Below are positions 43,661-50,021 of a stretch of DNA of 50,021 bases, in pieces. Numbering within the stretch: the stretch's first letter is position 1; every line of letters begins with the position of its first letter. The notes below the pieces were generated by a model. The model ran no database searches. It was not told the origin of the DNA and was given only the letters and a program-made list of their open reading frames with translations. The stretch is from Meiothermus rufus DSM 22234. GTDB lineage: Bacteria > Deinococcota > Deinococci > Deinococcales > Thermaceae. The stretch spans positions 1 through 50,021 of the forward strand of contig NZ_AUHY01000016.1 in assembly GCF_000423425.1 (NCBI RefSeq). The letters are read 5' to 3'. The position numbers and the translations under genes were made by a program.

Positions 43661-44536
43661 ATGAAACGCGGCCTGTTTCTTTTGTTGGCCTTGTTGGCGG
43701 TCAGCTTCTCTGTGGGTCTGGCCCAGAACCCCATCAAGGTGCGCATCGGTTTCAACCCCACCCAAAACTCCGACCAGCTCCGCCCGGCAGCCCGAGCCAT
43801 TGCTGACTACCTCGAGCGCCGTTTCCAGGGGGCCATCGAGGTGGAAATCTTCATCCCCACCGAGTACCGGGGCCTGATCGAGGCCATGCGCGGGGGTAAC
43901 CTCGACTTTGCCTTCTTCCCGCCCGACGGCTATGTAATCGCCAACCAGGATGTGGGCGCCCAGGTGCTCCTCAAGAGCGTCCGCGGCAACAGCCCCTTCT
44001 ACTGGAGCGCTATCGTGGTACGCAAAGATTCGGGTATTAAGAACCTGCAAGGTCTCGACGGCAAGAGTATTGCTTGGGTGGATAAAAACTCGGCGGCAGG
44101 GTATGTCTTTCCCCGGGCGGCCATTGTGGGCGCTGGCTTCGACCCGGATAAGCTCTTTGCCAAGCAGACCTTTGCTGGTCGGCACGATGCTTGCGTGCTG
44201 GCCGTGCTGAATAAATCAGTGGATGCTTGCGCCACCTTTGCCAACGACACCCGCAACAAGAGTGGGGCCTGGACCCAGTTCCTCAAACCGGAGGACGCAG
44301 CCCAGCTCACCGCCATCTTCTACTCTCGGCCTATTCCTGGTGATACCTTTTCGGTCTCTAAGCAGTTCATCACCAAGTATCCCACCCTGGCCCGCGGGAT
44401 TGCTGCAGCCTTGCAAGGCATCCGTACCCCCCAGAGCAACCTCCTGATGAACCTCTATCGCATCGACTACATGATTCCAGCTCAAGACTCCGATTACGAC
44501 GTGGTACGCCAGGCGCGCAAGGTGGCTGGGCAGTAA
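43661..44536 (+). CDS. Phosphate/phosphite/phosphonate-type ABC substrate-binding protein
   Basis: A 291-aa PhnD/PtxB-type periplasmic binding protein with signal peptide MKRGLFLLLALLAVSFSVGLA. The family parts are IGFNPTQNSDQLRPAARAI, LDFAFFPPDGYVIA and SIAWVDKNSAAGYVFPRA, which includes the Ser-Ala-Ala/Gly ligand-binding loop. No C-P lyase, phosphonatase or phosphite dehydrogenase gene is nearby, so the ligand may be phosphonate, phosphite, phosphate or another oxyanion. Weak Shine-Dalgarno GAGGG and a -10-like TAAGCT at 43646-43651 precede it. Confidence 0.87.
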   Translation: MKRGLFLLLALLAVSFSVGLAQNPIKVRIGFNPTQNSDQLRPAARAIADYLERRFQGAIEVEIFIPTEYRGLIEAMRGGNLDFAFFPPDGYVIANQDVGAQVLLKSVRGNSPFYWSAIVVRKDSGIKNLQGLDGKSIAWVDKNSAAGYVFPRAAIVGAGFDPDKLFAKQTFAGRHDACVLAVLNKSVDACATFANDTRNKSGAWTQFLKPEDAAQLTAIFYSRPIPGDTFSVSKQFITKYPTLARGIAAALQGIRTPQSNLLMNLYRIDYMIPAQDSDYDVVRQARKVAGQ

Positions 44537-44560
44537 GACCAGCAAGGGCTTAGATGGAAT

Positions 44561-44583
44561 GCCCCCAGATAGGTGCTGGGGGC
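44561..44583 (+). terminator. Intercistronic attenuator-like hairpin
   Basis: GCCCCCAG-ataggtg-CTGGGGGC, an 8-bp GC-rich stem, followed by TTATGATTT. It lies 24 nt after the binding-protein stop and before the ATPase gene. It would lower read-through so that the binding protein is made in excess, a common device in ABC operons, or end the first transcript before a new start at the TATGAT box. Confidence 0.65.
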
Positions 44584-44596
44584 TTATGATTTGGGG

Positions 44597-44662
44597 ATGG
44601 CACAACCGGGAGGAAGAATGACTTGCACAAAGGAGTGGAAAAATCTGTGGGGGTGCGCATGA
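44597..44662 (+). CDS. Possible 21-codon leader ORF coupled to the ABC ATPase gene
   Basis: A -10-like TATGAT (44585-44590) lies 6 nt before this ATG, the spacing seen at leaderless genes in this window. The ORF encodes 21 residues, contains an inner ATG at 44618 with a strong GGGAGG Shine-Dalgarno, and its TGA overlaps the ATPase ATG as ATGA. It may be a regulatory or coupling peptide. It has no recognisable homology and could be chance; an alternative is that GGGAGG serves an earlier TTG start (44623) of the ATPase. Confidence 0.4.
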   Translation: MAQPGGRMTCTKEWKNLWGCA

Positions 44663-45417
44663 TTGAGGTGCGCAACCTCAGCCAGACCTTTCAAACCGCC
44701 AAAGGCCCCTTACAGGTGCTAACGGATGTGAATTTGGATATTCCTCGAGGCGACTTCGTGGCGGTGATTGGACGTTCGGGGGCCGGTAAGAGCACCTTCT
44801 TACGCACCTTGAATGGGCTTTTGATTCCTACTGCAGGAAGGGTGGTGGTGAACGGCACCGACATCACCAGGCTGTCCAAACGCGAATTGCAGAAATATCG
44901 CCGCACGGTGGGCTTCATCTTCCAGCAATTCAACCTGGTGAACCGTTTGAGCGCCCTGGATAACGTGCTGCATGGCCGACTGGGTTATCTGTCCGCCTGG
45001 CGGGGCTTGCTGGGCTTGTATACAGAGGTGGATTATCGGATTGCCCGGGAACAGCTTCAACGGGTGGATCTGGCTGCCAAGGAGAGCGCTCGAGTGGATT
45101 CGCTTTCTGGGGGACAGCAGCAACGGGTGGCTATTGCCCGCGCCATGGCCCAGCAGCCTACCCTGATGCTGGCCGACGAGCCTGCGGCCAACCTTGATCC
45201 AGTGCTCTCGGAGGAAGTGATGCGTACACTCAAACGCTTCAACGAGCAGGATGGGGTAACGGTGGTTATCAACATCCACGCCTTGGACTTGGCCCTGAAG
45301 TACGCTAAACGCATCGTTGCATTTAAGCGGGGTCGGGTAGTTTTCGATGGGGCCCCCGAACAGCTTTCCCAAGACCTGGTGGACGACCTCTACGAGCGCA
45401 AGGAGATGCTGGTATGA
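44659..45417 (+). CDS. phnC: ABC transporter ATPase, PhnC type
   Basis: A 252-aa importer ATPase. The Walker A GRSGAGKST, Q-loop FIFQQFNLVNRLSALDNVL, signature LSGGQQQRVAIARAM and Walker B LMLADEPAANLDP are complete. The segment YLSAWRGLLGLY is typical of PhnC. ATG 44659 is the start matching the family N terminus (MIEVRNLSQTF); in-frame TTG/GTG codons at 44623, 44635, 44647 and 44653 leave it somewhat uncertain. It overlaps the permease gene by ATGA. Confidence 0.92.
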   Translation: MIEVRNLSQTFQTAKGPLQVLTDVNLDIPRGDFVAVIGRSGAGKSTFLRTLNGLLIPTAGRVVVNGTDITRLSKRELQKYRRTVGFIFQQFNLVNRLSALDNVLHGRLGYLSAWRGLLGLYTEVDYRIAREQLQRVDLAAKESARVDSLSGGQQQRVAIARAMAQQPTLMLADEPAANLDPVLSEEVMRTLKRFNEQDGVTVVINIHALDLALKYAKRIVAFKRGRVVFDGAPEQLSQDLVDDLYERKEMLV

Positions 45418-47045
45418 GCGGGCTGCTCTTCTATGTACTGCTGGGGTTATTGCTGGCGGTGCTGGCAGGGGTGGCCAAGGGCTCGATGCGACGCTGGGTG
45501 GTTGGGGCCGGATTGGCCTTGCTGGTGGTCTTTGCTGCCTTTCCCTTCAGCCGGGCCAGGGGCTTTTTGAGCCGCGACACAGTAGACCCCACCCTGCTGG
45601 CGCTGGTGCCTACCTTCCCGTTGTTGCTGCTAGTTCCACTGAGCGTGTTGGTGGCACTGGTGCTGGCTCGTTGGGGCGGACGGGCTGCTGGGCTGGGGGG
45701 TGTGCTGGGTGGCGTAGCAGCGATTATCGCCGCAGGCTGGTGGTATGCCCAGCCCGCCCAGATTGTCCGGCTGCACCCTGTCGAGGGTCTGATTGAGTTG
45801 CTGATCGCCCTGGGGGTGGCCGCCTCGATTGCCCTGTTGTCTTTCAGCCGCCCTAAGCAGCGCGTTCCAATTCTGATAGGTGCGGTGGTGGCCGGGGTGC
45901 TGGCTTTTGTGTGGTTTCACGCGCCCCAGGGGGGTGGGGTCTACCTGCCCAAGAGCCTGGGCTACTACAAGCTGCTTTTCCCTACGCCGCCAGCCACCCA
46001 ACAGGAAATTGCCGAGGCTTACAACCGCGCGCTACCCGAGCTAAACGCTATTCGTAAGGAGCTGGGCCAGGATGAGCTACAGCCTATCCGAAGCCTGGCC
46101 GACCTGCAGGGGGCCCTTCCCCAGCAGGCCTCGAGCCAGGGCTACCGCCTGGTGCAGCCTGCGACTACCCAGTACGGTGCTTTCGCGGTCTTCTTTCTGG
46201 CCGGCCTGATGCTGGGGGCGGGGCTGATGCAGCTTGGCAGCCCCCGCCTGCAAGAACCCGACGACTTCCGCGCTGGCATTCTGATTGCCCTGGTGGCCAG
46301 CTTCCTGATTCCGGCCTTCGATGCCACCGAGTTCGACCTGAACAAGCTGGTCGTGGGCTGGCCTTTCCTGCAGCAGTTCGCCGATAGAGCCTGGCCGCCT
46401 TTGCTGGCCGACCCCGCCGCTGAGCGCTACCCTTTGCAAGAAGTGCTGAGCCAGATTGCCGTGACGGTGCAGATGGCCCTGGTGGGCACCTTCCTGGCAG
46501 CTATTTTTGCCATGCCCCTCTCGTTTCTGGCGGCCCGCAACGTGACTGCGGGTACACCCTTAATGCGCTCGGTGTTCTATGCCACCCGCTTGTTCTTGAA
46601 CGTGCTGCGCGGGGTTCCTACCCTGATCATCGCCCTTATTCTGGTGGCTGCGGTGGGCCTGGGGCCTTTTGCCGGGGTGATGGCCATTGCCATTCACTCC
46701 CTCACCGAGCTGGGGAAGCTCTACTCGGAGGCCATCGAGAACGCCGACAAGGGGCCGGTGGAGGCCCTCGAGTCTACCGGGGCGGCAGGGGTCAACGTGG
46801 TGCGCTGGGCCATTCTGCCCCAGGTCTTGCCGCTGTTTATCTCCTATACCATCTACAACTTCGAGATTAACTTCCGCTCCTCGCTGGTGCTGGGGCTGGT
46901 GGGGGCCGGAGGGATTGGCTACTTCATCAACGAGAAGATGGCTTCGGGGCAGTACGATCAGATGATGGTGGGGGTCATTGCGATTGTGGTTGTAGTAAAC
47001 ATCATCGACTTCGCCTCCTCGTGGCTGCGCAGCAGGCTGGTATAA
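45414..47045 (+). CDS. phnE: ABC transporter permease, PhnE type with long N-terminal membrane extension
   Basis: A 543-aa permease, about twice the normal PhnE length. Residues about 340-543 are the binding-protein-dependent permease domain with the EAA loop (EALESTGAAGVNVVRWAILP) and VGAGGIGYFINEKMASG. The first about 335 residues contain some six further hydrophobic segments and an external-looking stretch (about 185-245) but no second EAA motif, so this is not a fusion of two permeases. The role of the extension is unknown. A strong terminator closes the operon. Confidence 0.88.
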   Translation: MSGLLFYVLLGLLLAVLAGVAKGSMRRWVVGAGLALLVVFAAFPFSRARGFLSRDTVDPTLLALVPTFPLLLLVPLSVLVALVLARWGGRAAGLGGVLGGVAAIIAAGWWYAQPAQIVRLHPVEGLIELLIALGVAASIALLSFSRPKQRVPILIGAVVAGVLAFVWFHAPQGGGVYLPKSLGYYKLLFPTPPATQQEIAEAYNRALPELNAIRKELGQDELQPIRSLADLQGALPQQASSQGYRLVQPATTQYGAFAVFFLAGLMLGAGLMQLGSPRLQEPDDFRAGILIALVASFLIPAFDATEFDLNKLVVGWPFLQQFADRAWPPLLADPAAERYPLQEVLSQIAVTVQMALVGTFLAAIFAMPLSFLAARNVTAGTPLMRSVFYATRLFLNVLRGVPTLIIALILVAAVGLGPFAGVMAIAIHSLTELGKLYSEAIENADKGPVEALESTGAAGVNVVRWAILPQVLPLFISYTIYNFEINFRSSLVLGLVGAGGIGYFINEKMASGQYDQMMVGVIAIVVVVNIIDFASSWLRSRLV

Positions 47046-47060
47046 CCAGCCAGAGCTAGG

Positions 47061-47091
47061 CCGGTACAGCCCGGGCTGTACCGGTTTTTTT
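47061..47091 (+). terminator. Rho-independent terminator
   Basis: A perfect 24-nt palindrome, CCGGTACAGCCC/GGGCTGTACCGG (47061-47084), is followed by seven T residues. It ends the phn-type operon. There is no A-run on the other side, so it acts mainly on plus-strand transcripts. Confidence 0.93.
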
Positions 47092-47102
47092 CTGGAGCAA
47101 TC

Positions 47103-48050
47103 TCAGTTTTGGTATTGGCCTAGCCCCCGGAAGCGGCGGTAGCGATCCTCGAAAAGCTCCTCTGGCCCCAGGTGGGCCAGCTCGGCCAGGGTTTCTAGCA
47201 GGGCCTGGCGGATGCCCGCCATGGCTGCGGCAGGGTTGCGGTGAGCCCCACCGTCGGGCTCGGGGATGATGCGATCCACGATACCTAGGCTTAATAGGTC
47301 GGGGGCGGTGAGCTTGAGGGCTTCGGCGGCCTTGGCCGCCTCCTTGGCATCGCGCCACAGGATGGCCGCGCAGGATTCAGGCGAAATAACCGAGTACCAG
47401 GCATTTTCTAGAATCAAGACCCGGTTGCCCACCCCAATGGCCAGGGCCCCGCCCGAGCCCCCTTCGCCCAAGATAACCGCAATAGCCGGTACCCTGAGAC
47501 GGGCCATACGCTGAATGCTCTGGGCAATCACCCAGGCCTGGCCACGCTCCTCGGCCGAGATACCGGGGTAGGCCCCAGGGGTGTCGATAAAGGCGATAAA
47601 GGGGCGGCCAAAGCGGTCGGCCAGGTCCATCAGACGCATAGCCTTGCGGTAGCCCTCGGGGTGGGGCATGGCGAAGTTGCGCCGGATGTTTTCCTTGGTA
47701 TCGCGGCCTTTTTGGTGGCCCACTACCACCACCGACTGCCCTTCCAGGCGGGCTAGGCCCCCCACCACAGCCGCGTCGTCGCCGAAGGTGCGGTCGCCTG
47801 AGAGTTCGACGAAATCGCTCATGATGCTGCCAATGACGTCGAGGGTGGTGGGGCGCCCTGGGGCTCGAGCGAGCTGGACCCGCTCCCAGCGCGATAGATT
47901 GCTGAAGGTTTCCGCCTTGAGCTGGGCCAGGCGTTCGCGCAGCACCTGTAGTTCGTCGGAAAGGTCTACCCCGCTGCTGGCGGCGAACCCCTCGAGCTCG
48001 GCGATTTTGGCCTCGAGCTCCTCGATGGGTTTTTCGAACTCAAGCGGCAT
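47103..48050 (-). CDS. accA: Acetyl-CoA carboxylase carboxyltransferase subunit alpha
   Basis: A 315-aa carboxyltransferase alpha subunit; with AccD it moves the carboxyl group from biotin-AccB to acetyl-CoA. Conserved parts are [65 protein letters not shown] and [13 protein letters not shown]. It lies 8 nt downstream of accD. Normal length. Confidence 0.97.
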   Translation of the reverse strand: MPLEFEKPIEELEAKIAELEGFAASSGVDLSDELQVLRERLAQLKAETFSNLSRWERVQLARAPGRPTTLDVIGSIMSDFVELSGDRTFGDDAAVVGGLARLEGQSVVVVGHQKGRDTKENIRRNFAMPHPEGYRKAMRLMDLADRFGRPFIAFIDTPGAYPGISAEERGQAWVIAQSIQRMARLRVPAIAVILGEGGSGGALAIGVGNRVLILENAWYSVISPESCAAILWRDAKEAAKAAEALKLTAPDLLSLGIVDRIIPEPDGGAHRNPAAAMAGIRQALLETLAELAHLGPEELFEDRYRRFRGLGQYQN

Positions 48051-48058
48051 CGGCCCTC

Positions 48059-48913
48059 CTAGCCCACGCGGTTCACCGTGCTGGGGTGCAGCAGTTTGAG
48101 GACCTGGGCCACCGTTCCTTTGAGCTGGCGCCGGTCCACCACCTGGTCGACCATGCCGTGCTTGAGCAAAAACTCCGAGCGCTGGAAGCCCTCGGGCAGG
48201 TCTTGGCGGATGGTCTGCTTGATCACCCGGGGTCCGGCAAAGCCGATTAGGGCGCCGGGTTCGGCCAGGATGACATCGGCCAAGGCGGCAAAACTAGCGG
48301 TGACCCCACCGGTGGTAGGGTCGGTAAGGATGGAGACATAGGGGAGCCGGCGGGCCCACAGCCGGTCCAGGGCCAGGGTGGTCTTGGCCATCTGCATTAG
48401 CGAAAGGGCCGCCTCCTGCATGCGGGCCCCGCCCGAGACGGCCACAATCACCACCGCGCGCCCTTCTTGGGCGGCTTGTTCCACCCCACGGGTGATCTCC
48501 TCCCCCACCACGCTGCCCATCGAGCCTCCGGCGAAGGCGTAGTCCATCACCAAAAGCACGCTGGGCACCCCACCGATGGTACAACGCCCCCCCACGATAG
48601 CGTCGGGGCGGCCAGCCTCCCGCTGGTAGCGCTCGAGGCGTTTGGGATAGGGCTCGGTGTCTACGAAGCCCAAGGGGTCGGTGGGTTTGAGGCCGGTGAT
48701 CTCTTCGAAGCTACCGGCATCGGCTAGCATGGCCACCCGCCGGTCGGCGGGCATGCGCAGGTGGTGGCTGCATTTGGGGCAGACGTAGAGGTTGGTCTCG
48801 AGGTCTTTCTTGTATATCTGCGCGTCGCATTTGGGGCACTTGGTCCACAGCTCGGGTATATCCCGTGCCTCCCCCTGTGCCCGGCGACGGCGGAAAAGTC
48901 GCTCTAAGGCCAT
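48059..48913 (-). CDS. accD: Acetyl-CoA carboxylase carboxyltransferase subunit beta
   Basis: A 284-aa subunit with the four-cysteine zinc ribbon of AccD (Cys26, 29, 45, 48 in CPKCD...CPKCSHH), then the crotonase-fold domain with [19 protein letters not shown] and [18 protein letters not shown]. The promoter box TAAGAT (48922-48927) is 8 nt before the ATG, so the mRNA leader is at most a base or so. It forms a two-gene operon with accA. Confidence 0.97.
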   Translation of the reverse strand: MALERLFRRRRAQGEARDIPELWTKCPKCDAQIYKKDLETNLYVCPKCSHHLRMPADRRVAMLADAGSFEEITGLKPTDPLGFVDTEPYPKRLERYQREAGRPDAIVGGRCTIGGVPSVLLVMDYAFAGGSMGSVVGEEITRGVEQAAQEGRAVVIVAVSGGARMQEAALSLMQMAKTTLALDRLWARRLPYVSILTDPTTGGVTASFAALADVILAEPGALIGFAGPRVIKQTIRQDLPEGFQRSEFLLKHGMVDQVVDRRQLKGTVAQVLKLLHPSTVNRVG

Positions 48914-48999
48914 AACGCCCTATCTTATACCCCAGAATGAGAAACAGGCGAAGCCCCCCTTGCTTGAACGGGGTTCAATCTGTAGGGCCAATGTTGAAG

Positions 49000-49021
49000 C
49001 CCCGGCATGAAAGTACCGGGG
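49000..49021 (-). other. Hairpin downstream of the rhodopsin gene
   Basis: CCCCGG-N10-CCGGGG, a 6-bp GC stem, lies 33 nt after the rhodopsin stop within the 141-nt gap before accD. No T-run follows, so it is at best a weak terminator or an mRNA 3' stabiliser. I see nothing else in this gap apart from the accD promoter box. Confidence 0.4.
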
Positions 49022-49054
49022 TAGGTAAAGGGCCGTGTTTATGGTTGGCTGAGC

Positions 49055-49864
49055 TTAGCCTCGAGCCACGGCAGCAAGGCCCTCCTCGTCGAACTTAGGA
49101 TTGTCCGCAAGGGTTTTTTCACGGGCGATAGCGTAGAGCAGGAAACCAAAGATAGGCTTGGCTAGGATGTCGGCCAGGCTGTAGCCGACCTGTAGGCCCA
49201 CGATTCCTATCGCTTCCCCCAGACCCAGTGTGGGCAGCAGATAGGCAATGGGGTAGAAGCCCCAGGAGCCCAACAAGAGCAGGCGCATGTTGCGGGTGAG
49301 CAGCTTGACCCGCTCCGGTTGGCGCTCGAGGGCCTTGGTTAGTTCTACCCAGAGCACGTAGAGGATGTAAACGAAGGGGATGGTGGAAAGAGTGCCCCAC
49401 AGCCAGCGGGTGGCATTATCGGTGGAAACCTCGCCCGGATAGCCCAGCACCAGCATCAGGATGGCCGCGGTGACCAGTTTGAAGATCAGGTTATGGGTGA
49501 TGGCCCGGGCTAAGCCTAGCACCAGCACCAACTCTGCCAAAAGGAGCGGTACTGTGAGCAGCCAGTCGGCGTAGCGGTAGGCATCGTTGAACAACTTTCC
49601 GCTGGGTAGATACAGACCTGCTTGATCCCCAGTACCCACCGCATAAGCGTCCTGCCAGCTCAGGAAGATGCGGAAGTAGTGATAGGCAGCGATCCAGCAG
49701 ACCAGGGTCGAGAAGTACAACGCCAGGTGGTACTTAGGGGCGATGAAATTGCGGGCAAACAGGAAGAAGATACCAGCTGCCCCCATTGCCGCGATGGTTA
49801 GGGACATCACGTTGTAGACCAGGAGGTATTGCCCTGTGGTAAGGGGTGTATCGGCTCCAATCAT
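49055..49864 (-). CDS. Light-driven proton pump rhodopsin (thermophilic/xanthorhodopsin-like)
   Basis: A 269-aa seven-helix microbial rhodopsin. Retinal binds Lys236 (ADILAKPIFG). Helix C has Asp100, Thr104 and Glu111 (YADWLLTVPLLLAEL), the DTE set of outward proton pumps with a carboxylic proton donor. Arg97, Asp232 and His62 complete the counterion network. Leu108, at the proteorhodopsin 105 position, predicts green absorption. Gly157 (RWLWGTLS) replaces the bulky residue equivalent to bacteriorhodopsin Trp138, opening the fenestration used by carotenoid antennas in xanthorhodopsin. It closely resembles Thermus thermophilic rhodopsin. Shine-Dalgarno GAGGAGGT lies 7 nt before the ATG. No blh or crt gene is visible on this side. 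Confidence 0.95.
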   Translation of the reverse strand: MIGADTPLTTGQYLLVYNVMSLTIAAMGAAGIFFLFARNFIAPKYHLALYFSTLVCWIAAYHYFRIFLSWQDAYAVGTGDQAGLYLPSGKLFNDAYRYADWLLTVPLLLAELVLVLGLARAITHNLIFKLVTAAILMLVLGYPGEVSTDNATRWLWGTLSTIPFVYILYVLWVELTKALERQPERVKLLTRNMRLLLLGSWGFYPIAYLLPTLGLGEAIGIVGLQVGYSLADILAKPIFGFLLYAIAREKTLADNPKFDEEGLAAVARG

Positions 49865-49882
49865 TCTTGTGACCTCCTCGAA

Positions 49883-49924
49883 TGACTCGAGCCTGGCCAG
49901 GTTCGTGAGTCAAACCCATTTATA
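49883..49924 (-). promoter_or_regulatory. Rhodopsin promoter -10 and 5'-terminal mRNA hairpin
   Basis: On the minus strand -10 TATAAA (49919-49924) predicts a start near 49912. The first 30 transcribed bases (49883-49912) would form an imperfect palindrome centred on CCTGG/CCAGG with outer TGACTC/GAGTCA arms, just before the Shine-Dalgarno. No good -35 is visible, which suggests an activator-dependent promoter. Confidence 0.45.
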
Positions 49925-50014
49925 AGCAAATAGGAGTTACGCAGTTGCAGTTGACTGGACATTCTTCTGTGTGCTAGGAGGAGAGTGCTTAGCCAAGCTT
50001 CTCCAAAGGGGGTG

Positions 50015-50021
50015 ATGCCCA
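50015..50021 (+). CDS. Possible start of a divergent gene, cut by the window edge
   Basis: ATG at 50015 is preceded by AAAGGGGG at a plausible distance, and a GTG at 49985 in the same frame is preceded by AGGAGG only 3 nt upstream. At least one may be the start of a plus-strand gene divergent from rhodopsin. Only two codons are visible, so nothing can be said of its product. Confidence 0.3.

Overview
The window reads as a chromosomal segment of a moderately thermophilic member of the Thermaceae (Deinococcus-Thermus), most likely Meiothermus or a close relative such as Calidithermus. The evidence is high GC, strong coding bias, protein similarity to Thermus families (an SdrP-type regulator, a LysN-type aminotransferase, a TTHA0252-type beta-CASP nuclease, a thermophilic-rhodopsin homologue), and many genes with a TANNNT -10 box placed 6-8 nt before the start codon (leaderless mRNAs), as described for Deinococcus-Thermus. 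The genus is an inference; there is no rRNA here. I see no insertion sequence, prophage or CRISPR array.

Layout. 1-1.9 kb: a Thr-Tyr-Gly-Thr tRNA cluster leading into tuf (EF-Tu), all on the minus strand, behind one strong TTGACA/TAACCT promoter. 1.9-3.3 kb: a beta-CASP RNase. 3.3-10.3 kb: the six-gene alternative complex III operon actABCDEF (minus), which moves electrons from menaquinol to cytochrome c. 10.5-13.2 kb: a flavin oxidoreductase, a serine hydrolase, a 5-formyl-THF cyclo-ligase and SufU. 13.2-16.8 kb (minus): a GyrI-like protein, an IrrE-like protease, a Nudix hydrolase, an SDR that may be a pterin reductase, and folE2 behind a strikingly structured 5' leader. 16.8-21.5 kb: moaB, mutS, mutL. 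21.7-25.4 kb: a sulfite dehydrogenase/diheme cytochrome pair, a MOSC protein, an ornithine-cyclodeaminase homologue and cutA. 25.5-29.5 kb: a secreted 5'-nucleotidase, sdrP, corA and an alpha/beta hydrolase. 29.5-35.2 kb: a complete mrpABCDEFG Na+/H+ antiporter operon (minus). 35.3-38.9 kb: a LysN-like aminotransferase, a toxin-antitoxin-like HTH/PIN pair with iterons, and dgt. 39-43.5 kb: a small lipoprotein, a class V aminotransferase lacking the desulfurase cysteine, fabF, a cell-wall amidase and a HAD phosphatase. 43.7-47.1 kb: a phnD-phnC-phnE type ABC importer with an attenuator-like hairpin and a 21-codon ORF between phnD and phnC, and an unusually long permease. 47.1-48.9 kb: accD-accA. 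49.1-49.9 kb: a light-driven proton-pump rhodopsin, followed at the edge by a possible divergent gene.

Much of the window serves membrane energetics: alternative complex III and sulfite oxidation feed cytochrome c, rhodopsin and Mrp manage proton and sodium gradients, and CorA handles divalent cations. A second theme is pterin, folate and molybdopterin metabolism: folE2, an SDR, 5-FCL, moaB, the Mo-enzyme and MOSC.

The observations I would follow first are the structured folE2 leader, the systematic leaderless promoters, the reverse-order PIN/HTH module downstream of dgt, the leaderless small ORF overlapping phnC, and the fenestrated rhodopsin with a hairpin at its predicted mRNA 5' end.
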